DNA from: Hyaloscypha bicolor E
Taxonomy: Eukaryota; Ascomycota; Leotiomycetes; Helotiales; Hyaloscyphaceae
NCBI RefSeq assembly: GCF_002865645.1
Contig: NW_020194684.1
Span: 3,821,952 to 3,885,951, forward strand
Length of the DNA: 64,000 nucleotides
Direction: 5' to 3'
The first letter of the stretch is position 1. Every line of letters begins with the position of its first letter. The position numbers and the translations under genes were made by a program. Shown here piece by piece: positions 51,682 through 62,253 of the stretch. The notes under the pieces are model-generated. The model saw only the letters and a list, made by a program, of their open reading frames with translations, was not told the DNA's origin and did not search any database.

Positions 51682-52570
51682 CTTTCACTTAGGGTCCCGC
51701 TTCCCAACACCGCCCTTGATCCCCTCATCGCTCCAGCCCTGACACTTCTCAGCACTATAACCATAATGCCGATACTCTGTACACGGCGATCTCTCCACAC
51801 ATACTCTCTTACGTTTCTCCTGAATACAAATCGGTCATCTCGGGTCGTTCTCGGAAAACCTGCCGCCTTTCAGCCGCCAGTTCGAACATGGAGACGGCAT
51901 GGGTTCTGGGCTCTCGGAGTTGTCTACTCTTACTCTTGTAAGTCGAAGAAGATCTTCTTAGTAATCAATATTAAGGCCGAGAGATTGATCTGTAAACTTC
52001 TCTGCGCCGGATAAAAGCTCCTGGTCTGTAAAGGTTGTAAGGCGGGGAAACAGCGCCCGACGTGCATGACAAGAAGAAGCGAGGTGAAGCAGGAGTCGTG
52101 CCTTTGGGTCATAGTGCACCAACCGCAACGCATTTTATTCGGATTCTAATAGAAGCATAAGTGGAACACTTTAGCAAGGAAAAGAGTAAGATAGAGAATA
52201 TGAGTATTTAGGGGTCATAAACAAATTTCAGGGGTACCTTGGCGAGAAAATCACGTGAATTTGACTATCGCTGTGAGGGGGAAAATTCGCTTGAGCCTTA
52301 GGCACACATTTCGCTTAATTATGGCGCTAAGGAGTATTTAGCCTCGCTCCCAAGCTTCTACGAGCTTCACGCTTCTCTTCTAGAAATAATCACAATTCTA
52401 GAAATCTCCTCTGTTCCTATGTAATGTGAATTACACCTGGTAATTCATCAACCTGGTACTTGGTTCACTTCTGACTATTGTACCTGAGGATCTTCATCGC
52501 TTCGAATGGCGACGTCATCGGGATCGCCAGCTTCAACATCCGACATACCAACCATCCAACATCATGAACC
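51682..52570. other. Intergenic, shared upstream region of HET remnant and metallo-hydrolase
   Basis: No gene is supported. An out-of-phase ATG at 52507 opens a 24-codon frame ending in TGA at 52579-52581, overlapping the chosen start of the next gene; it could be an upstream ORF. Confidence 0.45.
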
Positions 52571-53963
52571 ATGCAAATGAACCCACTAACCTGGGTATTG
52601 AATACCGCATTCAAGATGTTGGCCACAATAGCGTCCTGGTCCACGGCAGCTGAGAGCAAGAACCGGCCGTCGCACTGGGCCAACGATACAGGAACGGCGT
52701 TCAAGAATCCTTGGCCCTCGGCGGAGAAGCCAACTTGGGCCGAGCTTATGCAAACCAAGTTTCCACTTGGCTGGTACGATGATCTCAAGAAGAAACACCC
52801 GGAAACAAAAGACGTGAGCGTCGTTGTGCCAGACTGGGGAGAGTCAGACCTGAAGAAGCGGGGTCTCAGGAGGGATCGCTGTGTGGTTGGCACGACACTC
52901 GGCCATGCAGGCGTGATTACTGAGCTTCCTTTGGAAGGGACGGAAGGTGGAGATGGAAAGAAGAAGAGCTTTTGGGTGGTTTATGACCCGATTTTCTCGT
53001 TGCGAGCGGGGCCTACACAGTATACGGGGCCGGAGAGGTTGAGACCACCCCCTTGTCAGGTGACTGATATACCTGGTAGGAAATTATACGTGCCTTGAGC
53101 GTTCTTTCTGACACGTTGTAGGTTGCGATGCGGTTGTAATATCACACAACCATTATGACCACTTGGACTTGTCAACTATTGAGGCGATCTTCAAAAAGTT
53201 CCCAAAAGCGAGGTATTTCGTTCCTCAGGGAAACAAGAACTGGGTCTCTACTCTTGGTATACCCAGAGATAGGATACACGAACTTGATTGGTGGGAGAAA
53301 CGGGAATACAGCGTGCAGGACTTTGGACATACAACATCGGAGACTGCAAGTGAAGATGTGCTATTACGCTTCACCTCTGTTCCGGCCCAGCACAATTCTG
53401 GACGAGCTGCCCTAGACCAGGGGACTACTCTCTGGTGTGGCTGGGTCATCGAACAACTTCTTGTCTCGAAGGACGAAGCCGAGACGTCGAAAATGAGAAG
53501 AAACGGCGTGATATATCATGCTGGGGACACGGGATATCGGAGAACAGCAAAGTCTGAAGCTGTCTGCCCCATTTTCAAAGACATCGGCGAGAAATTCGGA
53601 CCATTTGACCTGTCCTTTGTGCCGATATGGAGAGGCGGAACTCTCGGTTTCATCTCACATCTTGGGCTAAGGCTATCCCACAACGACATTCCTTCTGCGT
53701 TGCACGCATCGCCGGTTGATGCGATTGATATACACAACGATGTATTGTCCAAGAATACCGTCGCCATACATTTCGGAACTTTCGTTGGGTCGGAAAATGA
53801 ATCGTTAGAGGCGGTTATGGAGTTTGAGGAAGGGAGGGATGTTAGGGGCGTACTAAGTCTTGATGAGCAAGTGGTAGATGGGCGTGGTCGTGCTGGGATC
53901 GTTGATATTGGTGGGAGCGTTGCGGTCGAGATTGAGGTTCGCGACCCTCCCAAACAGAGTTGA
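52571..53963 (+). CDS. NAPE-PLD-like metallo-beta-lactamase-fold hydrolase (448 aa, two exons)
   Basis: Exons are 52571-53075 and 53122-53963, with a 46-nt intron (gtagga donor, CTGAC branch, tgtag acceptor). The junction creates the Gly before CDAVVISHNHYDH (H177, H179, D181, H182), the HxHxDH zinc-binding signature. Downstream are YHAGDTGY and AIHFGTF, the remaining metal-ligand motifs. The upstream part has HWANDTGTAFKNPWPS and FWVVYDPIFSLRAGP, typical of the N-acyl-phosphatidylethanolamine phospholipase D family, including the yeast mitochondrial Fmp30. The predicted reaction is hydrolysis of N-acyl-phosphatidylethanolamine to phosphatidic acid and an N-acylethanolamine. Both MQMN and the next ATG (52577) are possible starts. 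All key ligands are present and no damage is seen. Confidence 0.88.
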
Positions 53964-54196
53964 GCAGTTCAGCAAAGCATCGTTTTCAAGGCTGATTGAC
54001 CTGGGTGGCAACAAAGTTGAGAAACGCTTCCTGTCTGCTCTAGATCTTCGAATTATACTTGGTAAGCTATCACGGCTACCCCTTTTCCAGGGACTAAAAT
54101 CGCGCTTTACTTCCAAAATTGCAGGAGTCCCCAAAGTCCCACCCCCACCTCTGCGTGGGATTATAATAAGCAACGGCACGGTGCTATCACTGACTC
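53964..54196. other. 3' flank of the metallo-hydrolase
   Basis: Frames continue open on both strands through here, but none has a motif or a plausible start. They are taken as run-through from the upstream gene. Confidence 0.4.
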
Positions 54197-54691
54197 GCAA
54201 TAGCTGGAAGTCCAATTCTGTTTCACGTGGCAGTCATCCATCTCTATCGCATTCCCACCCGAAAAGTGGATTTGTTCCAGTGGAAATCCATCAAAGGCGG
54301 GATCACGTGGGATCATCCATCAGCCCAACGTGAACCGCATACCTCATCAAGGACACCTGAATCGCCGCCGTCAGAGGAACCTTCGCCTCAGATTCCAGCT
54401 CATTAGCCGATTCGAGAAGAAGACCGGTGCCCAGTTGAGGGCCAATACGAGACCAACAATTCCTTTGGCGTACGAAATCATATACAACATTCCTATAGGA
54501 TTCAAGGCAATCCTTCGGTCCCTCCTCACAATGGAGCTAAGACCTTTTTCTTTGACGACTCAGCTGACTTCCATGATCTTCCGGAAGACCTTGACTGGTT
54601 CTTTGAGGCTAGTCAGCCAGGTCTGTTCAGAACAATGGGCTTCAACCAGCGCCAACCTTCCAAGAGGCTGTGGCCATGCCTGCATTCCTGA
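54197..54691 (+). pseudogene. Relic of an unrecognised protein-coding region with one internal stop
   Basis: One frame is open from 54197 to TGA 54689-54691 except for TAG 54404-54406. It reads protein-like: LFHVAVIHLYRIPTRKVDLF, then a proline- and serine-rich acidic linker (RTPESPPSEEPSPQ), then DDSADFHDLPEDLDWFFEAS. There is no ATG at its 5' end. I do not recognise the family. It could be a fragment of a gene or of a transposon-encoded protein, or a low-complexity chance frame. Confidence 0.3.
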
Positions 54692-55100
54692 ATTGCAGGC
54701 AGCCGACACCCACTCCTATATGCATTTGTAATTGCTACCTGGGATAAAGCCTCCTCTTTCATGTCCTTGAGAAGCTGCCGCTGTCTTCGAAATCCGGGAT
54801 TATTGTTGTGTAGGGGTTCCCATTCACTCACTCGTGATCTTTTGCATGAAAGATGTTTGCGTAAAAGTGGTTTTGGCACTGGGAAGCTTCTGGCGAGCTT
54901 CACTCGCCCCGTTATAACTTGAGCTGCGATTGCTCACTTTGGATAACCTCGAACTTGAATCTCGGTTAGGGTCCACGTTCATAGAAAGCGTTGCCCCCTC
55001 AGAGGTAAGCGCCACGCTTAGGACTGGACGCTCGACATTGGTGCTCATCCAAGGCAAATGAAGTAGGCACTTTAAGCATGCTGACTTGGGACCGAAAACA
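54692..55100. other. Intergenic, nothing recognised
   Basis: Short frames on the minus strand (54613-54903, 54824-55057) lack motifs. The stop of the zinc-finger-array gene lies at the right end of this stretch. Confidence 0.4.
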
Positions 55101-56291
55101 TTAACAAATCATGACATGCACAGCAAACTGATCTAAATGAATCTTTTTCTGGCATACTGTGCAATACGCTTTGTTCCAGATATGAGATTTCGTCCTTGTG
55201 AAGTCTGGAGACTCTGGACCAACATTTTCGACGAGGGCTATTCGCAAGTTTTCCGGTGACTCTTTGCGTCCTGCAATCGTTCGGCGCTTCCCACCTAGTT
55301 TCTCGCTTAGCACACTCACTAGGTGAGGGCCACCAATACGCAGAGCACAGCAATACGCAAATCTGAGATTTTGGTAGCACCTCACTAAAAATTGCACTTG
55401 AATTCTCACAACGCAGTATATTAAAATAGTATTTAAGTAAGAGGAATTAATTACAATATATAGACTATCTAGCTTAGTAAATCTTAAGACTAAAAAATTA
55501 AGGCTTTATTATAGTGCAAATCTGCCCGATTTGCCTTATATCAGATTTGCGGATTACTGTGCTTTGCGTATGGGTGGCCCTCACCTCGTGAGCGTGCTAA
55601 GCGAGAAACTAGGTGGGAAGCGCCGAACGATTAGTGAAATTTTGGCTTTGGAATCCTTGCCTTGTTGCATCCGGAACATTATTTAAAGTTACAAATCGCG
55701 TAATGAGCCCTCATTTTCCTGCTTTGGGATCTTCTTGTCGTGAATCTAGGACATTGCTTGAAGTTACAGCCAGCATCATGAGCTTTCATATTCCGATATC
55801 GAGATCTTAGCTTTATTGCATATAAAATAGGTCTTGAAGTTGCATTCCGTTTTGTGAACTTCGTATTCCCATTTAACGGTTCTCTTACGGCATCTTGAAC
55901 ATCGTATGAAATTGCATGCCACTTCGTGAGCCTTGATTTGCGACTTCGAGGTCTTTGACTTGAGGCATCCCTCACATTTCGTGAGGTTGTAACCCGCTCG
56001 GTGAGCCTCGTATTCCGATTGTGGGATATTTGACGCGTCGCATCTCCAACACGTCTTGAGGTTCGACGGGCTCTTCTTCAGCGGTCTTGCTGAAGGGCGG
56101 ATAATTTCTTTAGGTAGATGTAGAAACTTTGCGAGATGACCATTGCGTCATTGGAGGTCATTCGCGACGGTTTCATGACGATAGTGACATTGAGCTCGGG
56201 TGCGTTTGAAGGCAGGGAGGGTCTTCAAAGCAGTCAAAATGACTTTTGAACGAGACTTCTTGTAATTCCGCGGGGACTGAGTTTCTACCAT
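55101..56291 (-). pseudogene. CxxC-H-C zinc-finger-array gene, split by a foldback element and broken
   Basis: From ATG 56291 the minus strand reads MVETQSPRNYKKSRSK, then a TGA at about 56150, then a row of repeats of about 25-27 residues with the pattern C-x2-C-x11/12-H-x4-C: KTCWRCD...AHRAGYN, TKCEGCL...AHEVACN, IRCSRCR...VHKTECN. A frameshift near 55795-55830 and TAG or TAA codons follow. Two further degenerate repeats reach SGCNKARIPKPKFH at 55633, where the foldback element begins. Beyond it, at 55101-55274, the frame resumes and ends in AYCTVCQKKIHLDQFAVHVMIC then TAA. The repeated Cys and His spacing suggests zinc binding to DNA, RNA or protein. I know no named family; C2HC-like finger arrays occur in fungi. 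Confidence 0.55.
55275..55632. mobile_element. Foldback/MITE-like element, 358 bp with 95-bp inverted arms
   Basis: Arms 55275-55369 and 55538-55632 are reverse complements with about seven mismatches in 95 bp. The outer ends read AATCGTTCGGCGC and GCGCCGAACGATT. The 168-bp loop is AT-rich and encodes nothing. It sits inside the zinc-finger-array gene, with coding text on both sides. No clear target duplication is visible, so the transposase superfamily cannot be assigned. Confidence 0.8.
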
Positions 56292-56579
56292 GCTGATTGT
56301 GCTCTGTGCTGTAAGAACGGGTATTACGGTGGCTATACAGTATCGAAGAGGAAATCGAACCTAGAAGGATGACGGAAATTTGCAAGATGGAGTTGATGAA
56401 TGAACGTTAGTTAAATTAAGCTTGTGACTCGCCTTGTGGCACCGCCGAATGCCTGAGGCACTAAGATCTTCACACGTGATATTGATGACTCATTGGTTGA
56501 ATTCGAATCGTTAACGCGTCCACCCACGTACTCCAAGTTCCAGTTCTGTCTATTTTAACTTCCACTTCGCTTTCTGTCG
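56292..56579. other. Divergent promoter region
   Basis: It separates the zinc-finger-array pseudogene (minus) from the cysteinyl-tRNA synthetase gene (plus), so it would be a shared upstream region of fewer than 300 bp. No specific regulatory site is claimed. Confidence 0.5.
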
Positions 56580-59500
56580 ATGTGCACGCGCATGCACATG
56601 CTCTCTTTGCGCCGACTCGCCCTGCGTCGAACACTACTCCAGTACCACCGTCCGTCCTCTTTAAAAGGCTCGTTTACTACGACATTCCCAGCATCTCCAG
56701 CGAACCTATACCTATCACTTCCTGTTTCCCTTTCTCGATCCGTTCATCTTCGACGCGAACGACACTCCATGGCCTCGAGACAACCTGCCTGGGAGCAGCC
56801 CAAGAAGCTGCCGGGCGTTGAGCTGCCACCACTACAGATTTACAATTCGCTGACTCGGAGGAAGAATGAGTTTGTTCCACTTGACCCGGAAGGAAAGAAG
56901 ATCACTTGGTATGCATGCGGCCCCACGGTATACGATATTTCACATCTTGGTAAGGAGAAATGACTCCCAGTTCATATATGCAGGATAAGGTGTTGACTGC
57001 TCGTAGGCCATGCCCGGAATTATGTCTCAACCGATATAATTAGGCGCATTTTGAAAGATTACTTTGCCTTCGAGGTCAAATTTGTAATGAACATTGTAAG
57101 GCTCCTCTCTGATCTCTTCAAACTGCATTCGTATCTTGTGCAGCATCATTTGAGCTAACGCGAAAGAATGTAGACCGACGTGGATGACAAAATCATAATC
57201 CGTGCCAGGCAACGGTACCTACTCGCTCAATTCAAATCGAAACATCCCACATTTGACGATGCCACATTCCACGAGACCCACGCTGCATGGAAGGCTTATG
57301 TTATCAAGAATCTGGGCCTTGTGCCTGTGCGCACCACAACCGGCGATTTCAAAACGGCTTCCGAGCTTGCGTACAAAAATGTGATCGAGGAAAAATCTCT
57401 TGATGGCACAACGGCCCCTGGCGAAACGGAGGCCAAGATCAAAATGCACTTACGCACTGCTCAAGCTGCTGCTGACGGGCTCGAAACATTCAGCGCTTCC
57501 AGATCCACACCACAAGATGAACTGTATGCAAAGGTCGACGATGTGCTACTGTCATATTTGGACGATCTCTACGGCTCCCAAATTGACGCCACAGATCACA
57601 GCAAGTAACCCCTGTTTGAGCCATCCACACGATTATGCTAACTACAAAAGCCATATTTGTTCAATTAACGCAGCACTACGAGAAGTTATTTTTCGAAGAC
57701 ATGCACGCCCTCAACGTTCTCGTTCCAGACGAAATCACTCGCGTCACCGAGTTTGTCCCACAAATCAACACATTCGTGGAAAAGATCATCGAAAAGGGCT
57801 TTGCCTATGAGACCGAAGAAGGCAATGTCTACTTTGACATTGATTCTTTTGAAAAGGTTGGTAACGCGTACTGCCGGCTCGAACCCCAGAATCGTGGCAA
57901 TCAAGAGCTGCTTACCGATGGCGAGGGCGGCTTGTCCAAGAAACGCAGCGACAAGCGCTCGAAAAATGACTTTGCGCTCATCAAGAAGAGTATGCCTGGC
58001 GAGCCCGCATGGCCGTCCAAAAGATGGGGGCCATCAAGGCCGGGTTGGCATATCGAGGTATTTCTCTTGAGATAGTTAAACATTGGGAACCTCTAACAAA
58101 ACAAGTGCAGTGTCATGGCGTCAGCAGTCCTAGGGCCGACTATGGATATTCACAGGTGAACCAAATGCCTGCGAGAAGATGTATAGTTCAGAGCGCTAAC
58201 TTGAAACAGTGGAGGTTCGAATTCTTCTCTTTTTATTCTGAAAGCTGAAATTAATGATGATTTCTAGGTGTGGATCTCATGTTTCCACATCATGAGTAAG
58301 AACTACATATCCCTTGTTATGATAGAATCCTGACGTATCACTCCTTGTGCAGTAATGAATTAGCACAGAGCGAGGCGTATTGGCTTGGCGAGGAAGGCTG
58401 CGCTGCAAGTAATCATACCTGGGTTAGGTAAGGACAAGACAGCTTTGATTCTATGATCAACGGCTGATCCTCTTCGCAGGTATTTCCTTCATATGGGGCA
58501 CTTGTCCATCCGGGGCCAAAAGATGAGCAAGAGCCTAAAAAATTTCACCTCGATTCGCGAGGCCTTGACACTGGGCGAGGATGGCACACCCGCGTGGACA
58601 TCGAGGATGGTACGCATCGTACTGCTGCTTGGCTCATGGAAGGACGGCGTTGAAATCACCGAGGGCCTCGTCAACATCGCCAAAGGCTGGGAAGAAAAGA
58701 TCACAAATTTCTTCCTCAAGGCCATCGATATCGAACTGTCCTCCAACGACACCGCTAACAACCAACCCTCGCCCTCTAACCCCCTTTCTATTGCCCTTGA
58801 AAAGGCCAAGAAGGAAACCGATGACGCACTCTGCGACTCCTTCAACACCCCGATGGTCATGCAAACCATCTCTAACCTCGTTACCGAAGCCAATTCGGCC
58901 ATCTCCAATGACCCTACCACCGACACCACCTCTCTCCTCTCTATCGCCCACTGGATCACGCGTATCATCACTATCTTCGGCCTCAACGGCAGCGCCAGCC
59001 CAAATACTACCACCATCGGCTGGGAAGGCGTCTCTATCCCCACGCCCGCACAACCCGTCATCTACCGCCTCAGCCAGATACGCGACGAGGTCCGCCGGCA
59101 AGCCCGTGCTAAGGCCGTTGTGCCCGAGGTGCTAGAGAAGCTGGCCTTGCAGCCCCCACCAGCCACTCCCACCCCCGAGAACCAGTCATACGTAACCGCG
59201 TACCAGACATTTCAATCCCAAGTCAAGACTGCGCTCGCTCAATCCGGCGGCATTGAATCTGAGCTCCTCCGCCTCTGCGACTTACTGCGCGACACTGTAC
59301 TATGGGACCAGGACATTTACCTCGAGGACCGGGACGCGCCACTACCGGCGCTAGTCCGACCCCTGGATGCCAACATGAAGGCGGCGCGCGCGGCTAAAGA
59401 ACGCGCGGCGGAGGAGAAGCGCTTGGCGAAGGAGCAGCGCTTGGCGGAAGAGGCGACGAAGAAGGCTGCAGTAGCGGAGAAGGCTAAGGTCCAGCCGCAA

Positions 59501-59662
59501 GATATGTTCAAGACGGATGAGTTTGCTGAGTGGGATGCAAATGGGGTGCCGACGAAGTTGAAAGGCGGAGATGATGTGACTAAGAGCCGGAAGAAGAAGC
59601 TGGAGAAGGAATGGAAGGCGCAGCAGGTGGCACATGATAAGTGGAAGAACGAGCAGAAGTAG
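56580..59662 (+). CDS. Cysteinyl-tRNA synthetase (877 aa, nine exons)
   Basis: It charges tRNA-Cys with cysteine. Proposed exons: 56580-56949, 57007-57095, 57174-57600, 57651-58057, 58106-58155, 58210-58214, 58268-58295, 58353-58427, 58480-59662; the sum is 2634 nt, exactly 878 codons. Class I motifs are present: CGPTVYD with HLGHARN (HIGH region), [25 protein letters not shown] (zinc and active-site region) and KMSKSLKNF. Exon 6 is only 5 nt (TGGAG) and is needed to make HSGGVD. Intron 3 starts GCAAGT and ends AAAAG; it alone restores the family motif DHTIF. Intron 4 ends ACAAG. The first 63 residues before Met64 (ATG 56769) are rich in Arg, Leu and Ser and look like a mitochondrial presequence, so two start sites could give mitochondrial and cytosolic forms. 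The C-terminus carries a long Lys/Glu/Ala coiled-coil-like extension. Confidence 0.93.
58210..58214 (+). other. 5-nt microexon of the cysteinyl-tRNA synthetase gene
   Basis: TGGAG lies between acag (58206-58209) and a gttcga donor (58215). Leaving it out shifts the frame and destroys the conserved [11 protein letters not shown] motif; including it joins 2 nt from exon 5 and 1 nt toward exon 7 in phase. Confidence 0.75.
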
Positions 59663-60163
59663 CTGCGGGAGTTGCCGGCATGATTTATCCCAGTTTTGGG
59701 TCGCCTACGGGAATATCCCTGGAGACTTTTCTCGCGTAGGATTGAGGAAAAGTTTGGTAAGCATAATAATGAAGCATACAGGATCCCTTGTTTATGAATC
59801 ACGCTAGGGGTTAGTCTCACTGGGCAAGGATACCAAATCGTCGGGGATCGCAGTGGAGTGTTAATTCCGGAGCTGTTGATTTGTTCTGACACCGAATATG
59901 ATACCTCCAGCAGGGGCTCTGGCCCCCAAACACTCTATTCTGGGGCCCGAGCAATTCTTCAAGGACGCAACGGCGCCTTGGCGGCTGACTGTGATTTGAT
60001 ATTACCCAGTATTGGCATGAAAATGGAAGGCTGTGCCGCAGTGTGAGCACTAGCTACGGCTGCTGAAGTGCAGAGGTAAATCTTCCAGTACTCGCGGGTC
60101 TTCTGAGATCGCACTTTATCCCAACTAAGTCTCCGCTCCCCGCCGGAAGACAATAGATAAGCA
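59663..60163. other. Intergenic, 3' flank of the synthetase and leader of the next gene
   Basis: No supported gene. Frames at 59817-60050 and 59959-60171 (minus) lack motifs. Confidence 0.5.
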
Positions 60164-61140
60164 ATGTCCAACTACTCGCCAGAGACGCATGAAGGGATCG
60201 TGACCTCATGGGCCCCAATCGCGTCAACATTCCCCTCCTCCAAAGGCTGCGAAACCCTGTTCTGGTCGGTTGTTCCAAGTACCCTCGCAGCGTGGGACCC
60301 AGGCTATGGCCTCACTGTTGACAGCAACGTTCATTGTGTGCCACCAGCCGTGACCAGCTGGTGGAATCAAGACAGACTAGGCGTCAATTCTCTCACACGA
60401 GTCAGCCTGGGCCCAATCACTTGTCCCGTGGGGTATTCAACAGTGTCAACAGAAGTCGAGAATCAATCCAGCACTTTCGTAGCATGTTGTCCTCCGTATG
60501 TCAGCAACTGAACACTTACCCCCAAGTCACCGTCGCTAACAGTATTTTCGCTAGGGGCTACACCTTCGTCGCAATCAAATCTTTGGGGAATACTGGACAA
60601 TGTTCATCCGTGATACCTGCGAACCAGGTTATAACCTACGCAGCGCGAGACGCATCGTCAACCTGGCATACCTTCACCACTTCCTATACGACAGCAAGTC
60701 CGGCTTGGGGCATACAGATCAACGGATATAATATTGCGCAAGTAACCGCCACAACCTCCACATCATCAGACACCTCAAGCTCTACATCCTCGGGTACTGG
60801 ATCCACATCGCCTTCTGCTACCCCACTGCCATCTTCGGGTCTCTCTACAGGCGCTAAGGCTGGGATTGGGATTGGGGTCACTCTTGTGGCGATTGCGCTG
60901 GGGGCTTTAATAGTGTTTATTCTTGCACGACGGAAAAGCAGAAGGAATGGCCGTGCTGTGGCTATCCCGACTTCAGGGTTGGCCGGGGCGTATGAACCAA
61001 AGAGCGGCTATACGGATCAGGTCCAAGTTTATGAGTTGGATAATAGGGCGGATGTGGGGATGGGTGAGTTGGATGGAAGGGAGGCGCCGGTCGAGATGCA
61101 GTCGAGGACGCCTGTGGACATAAAGCCGCCGAGTCATTAG
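60164..61140 (+). CDS. Single-pass membrane protein with Ser/Thr-rich stalk (305 aa, two exons)
   Basis: Exons are 60164-60495 and 60555-61140, with a 59-nt intron (gtatgt donor, GCTAAC branch, gctag acceptor); the sum is 306 codons. The order is a Cys-containing ectodomain (residues about 1-170, with CETLFW, HCVPP, ITCPVGYST, FVACCPPGYTF), a Ser/Thr-rich linker (about 175-205), one transmembrane helix (about 213-235, GIGIGVTLVAIALGALIVFIL), a basic stop-transfer RRKSRR, and an acidic, Pro-rich cytoplasmic tail. This architecture is common among fungal cell-surface proteins of the Mid2/WSC-like type, some of which sense wall stress. No N-terminal signal peptide is visible, so a missing upstream exon or a signal-anchor topology should be considered. 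The function is not known from sequence. Confidence 0.8.
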
Positions 61141-62253
61141 TTGCTTTGGATTGCTTGGCCAAAGTTTTTGGTTTCTCGTCCTAGGTTTCAGATGTACATC
61201 ATGCTAATCACATTTGCGAATATTGCCATCTACTTTTTCTCTTATGTCACTTTTTTTGAGGCTGAGACGTATTCTTACTCTGCACGTGGGTAACCGGGCA
61301 AGGCGCGGGCAAGGTGTTGGCAAGGAAGATCGGGCTTCGAAGGTGGCGTTTTTCGATGGATATTTATGACGGGAACGCTGATTGCTGATTCAAGCTGAAA
61401 GGGTGGCCCTGATTTACTATAATATAGTGGGTTTGACGAGATGCTTGCTGCTCGCTGGCGCTCGAGGACGCAAGGAGTAGGACTGCCTCCTGACCATGCG
61501 AAGTGAGCTCTCCCCAGAGCTCTCTCTTTAGAGGCACCTTATTAAGCCAGCGTTTTAGCTTATACTTCGGCGTGTACGTGTGCGGGAACTCGTGTTGTTT
61601 CACGAGCTTTCATTTAAAGAATTAGCCTTTTGCCTTGCGCGGTTTACTCTTTTATTCCGTCCTGACTCCAACATGGATGGACGCATTCATCCCCCAACCG
61701 AGCCCCCTGTCTTGTCCCGATCACGGATCTCCTTTCTTCGAAACAACCCGAGTAGGTTTACAAGACTCATTAGTCTTTAGAGAATGGCGGGGTGATATTT
61801 GCTGTCAACCCCTCCCCAGTTGTCACGCCTTCCCCACCGTCCCTCATCCCACCACCTCCGCACACGTCCTCAACATCTCCTCGAGAGCACTACCCCACCT
61901 ACCACACACTCTCTCACTTCCCGACCCCTTTCAGAGTGCGAGCGGAAATATGCTTCCAACCACGAAGATCAAGAAGTCCAGTCACCTGGCACGATTATCC
62001 CAACAAGACTTACGATGGAGATTAGAATTTCGCGAGCAACGACTTAATTTATACCCACCAACATGACCCTGAACGTCAGGTCAATCGAAAATCAACGGTG
62101 AATCAATGGCAGTTTGAACATTTCATTATACGAGACTGGTATCAAGAAAGTATGTAACAATGCGAACAATAATACACCTCAACACCTCCCAAAAGGACCC
62201 AAGAATGCTGGAACAATGAACTCCAAGTCATGCATAGTCTCTTGCGCCTCCTC
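61141..62253. other. Intergenic between convergent genes, with a weak frame
   Basis: A 143-codon frame at 61635-62066 has an unusual Pro/Ser/His-rich composition and no motif. Overlapping frames are equally open, as expected of a C-rich strand. No gene is supported. The BUB1 stop lies at 62254. Confidence 0.45.

Noticed and set aside
58111..58155. CAG acceptor at 58110 for intron 4 of the cysteinyl-tRNA synthetase gene
   Set aside because: It reads out of frame (CHGVSS); the AAG acceptor at 58105 gives the conserved CSVMAS.
61635..62066. 143-codon open frame before BUB1
   Set aside because: Pro/Ser/His-rich with two other frames equally open, no motif and no homologue I recognise.
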